A stretch of 6,278 nucleotides of DNA. Source: Actinomycetota bacterium (GTDB lineage: Bacteria > Actinomycetota > Thermoleophilia > Gaiellales > Gaiellaceae). The stretch lies in NCBI GenBank assembly GCA_003136795.1, contig PLDP01000275.1, positions 2,224 through 8,501 on the forward strand, written 5' to 3'. This document shows positions 5,596-6,278 of this stretch, one piece after another; position 1 is the first letter of the stretch; each line of letters begins with the position of its first letter. The notes under the pieces are model-generated. The model was not told where the DNA came from and searched no databases. It saw only the letters and a list, made by a program, of their open reading frames with translations. The translations under genes and the position numbers were made by a program.

Positions 5596-6278
5596 CTATG
5601 CGAGCCAGGCGAGCGTCTTCGACGCGAGCTTGTCGAGCGCCTCGACGCTCTGCTCCAGGTGCTCGCGCTTCGTGTCCTCGAGCTTCGTGTGCGACAGGCC
5701 GCGCAGGCTCTGCACGAACAGCATCACCGTCGGGATCCCCGCGCGCGAGACCTCCGCCGCGTCGTGCAGCGGGCCCGACGGGAGCCTGTGCGACGTCCCG
5801 GAAACTTCACGAATCGCCTCATCGGCGAAACCGATCAGCGTCTCGTCGAAGAGGATCGGCTCGATGTTCCAGATCCGCTCCCACTCGACCTCGATGTTCT
5901 CCTCGGCGGCGAAGCGGTTCGCCGCGTCCTTCGCCATCTGCAGCATCCGCGCGAGCGAATCCGCCTCGAGATGGCGCTGGTCGAGCAGCTGCTCGGCGGT
6001 CTCGACGACCGAGGTGACGATCCCCGGCTTCGTGACGACACCGCCGGAGGTGCACACCGCGCCGCCACCGACTTCGGCGGCGATCTCACGAATGTAGAGC
6101 GCGAGCTTCGCCGCGCCGGCGAGCGCATCGCGGCGCTTGTCCATCGGCGTCGACCCGGCGTGCGCGGCCTGTCCGCGCCACGTGAAGCGCGAGCGCTCGA
6201 CGCCGAACGTCCCGAGCACGACGCCGAGCGGGATGTCCATCGCCTCGAGCACCGGCCCCTGCTCGATGTGCAGCTCGA
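5596..6278 (-). CDS. M20-family Zn-dependent amidohydrolase (N-carbamoyl-amino-acid / allantoate / beta-ureidopropionate type), C-terminal part
   Basis: The frame is open from the right window edge to the TAG at 5598-5596, giving 226 complete codons, roughly the C-terminal half of a protein usually about 400-420 residues long. The enzyme class uses a two-metal centre to hydrolyse N-carbamoyl or ureido groups, releasing ammonia and CO2, in hydantoin, pyrimidine or purine breakdown. The visible part opens with ELHIEQGPVLE, the strongest hallmark, whose histidine (codon 6270-6268) is a metal ligand. Next come GQAAHAGSTPMDKRRDAL (about 35-52, start of the dimerisation domain), the SGPLHDAAE substrate-binding segment (histidine about 171) and the terminal GLSHTKLEDT, whose histidine (about 196) is the last metal ligand. 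Nothing visible is broken. The N-terminal ligands are outside the window, so its substrate among allantoate, N-carbamoyl-beta-alanine and N-carbamoyl-L-amino acids cannot be chosen. A GTG at 6252 is internal and not the start. It converges on the FAH-family gene. Confidence 0.92.
   Translation of the reverse strand, partial: ELHIEQGPVLEAMDIPLGVVLGTFGVERSRFTWRGQAAHAGSTPMDKRRDALAGAAKLALYIREIAAEVGGGAVCTSGGVVTKPGIVTSVVETAEQLLDQRHLEADSLARMLQMAKDAANRFAAEENIEVEWERIWNIEPILFDETLIGFADEAIREVSGTSHRLPSGPLHDAAEVSRAGIPTVMLFVQSLRGLSHTKLEDTKREHLEQSVEALDKLASKTLAWLA

Noticed and set aside
6250..6252. GTG as a possible start of the M20 amidohydrolase
   Set aside because: The frame stays open upstream and encodes the conserved ELHIEQGP motif just before it, so this codon is an internal valine and the true start is outside the window.

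Overview
The window comes from a high-GC bacterial chromosome, most likely an actinobacterium and possibly a deep branch such as Thermoleophilia. The evidence is strong G/C third-position bias, a luciferase-like oxidoreductase of the F420-dependent type, GTG starts, and -10-like TANNNT hexamers 7 nt upstream of two start codons, the arrangement of leaderless actinobacterial genes. The lineage is an inference. I see no tRNA, rRNA, CRISPR array, insertion sequence or phage gene.

Layout, left to right. (1) 1-518, + strand: the C-terminal part of a PLP-dependent glycine C-acetyltransferase (2-amino-3-ketobutyrate CoA ligase, kbl). (2) 523-3078 and 3078-3812, - strand: a two-gene ABC export module, with a LolD/MacB-type ATPase followed by an 851-residue FtsX/MacB-type permease. 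The two genes share one base (TGATG). (3) 3813-3879: a 67-bp gap with a -10-like box, a tandem 11-bp repeat resembling a response-regulator site, and a possible 13-codon leader ORF. (4) 3880-4902, - strand: a luciferase-like (LLM) F420-dependent oxidoreductase. (5) 4903-4933: a 31-bp gap between divergent starts. (6) 4934-5563, + strand: a short fumarylacetoacetate hydrolase (FAH)-family enzyme with FAHD1-like catalytic residues. (7) 5564-5595: a convergent gap containing a perfect 20-bp palindrome, probably a two-way terminator. (8) 5596-6278, - strand: the C-terminal part of an M20 Zn-dependent amidohydrolase of the N-carbamoyl-amino-acid / allantoate / ureidopropionate type, cut by the window edge.

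Functionally the window looks like small-molecule catabolism on both sides of an ABC exporter. Kbl belongs to threonine/glycine turnover. The LLM oxidoreductase, FAH-family enzyme and carbamoylase together suggest degradation of a nitrogen heterocycle or carbamoyl compound (pyrimidine, hydantoin or purine type), but no dihydropyrimidinase or allantoinase is in view, so the pathway is not proven. The ABC pair is probably separately controlled from the gap upstream of the ATPase. The most useful leads are regulatory: the tandem repeat, the apparent leaderless promoters and the very tight divergent region. The genes themselves belong to known families, and I do not see a clearly novel multi-gene system.
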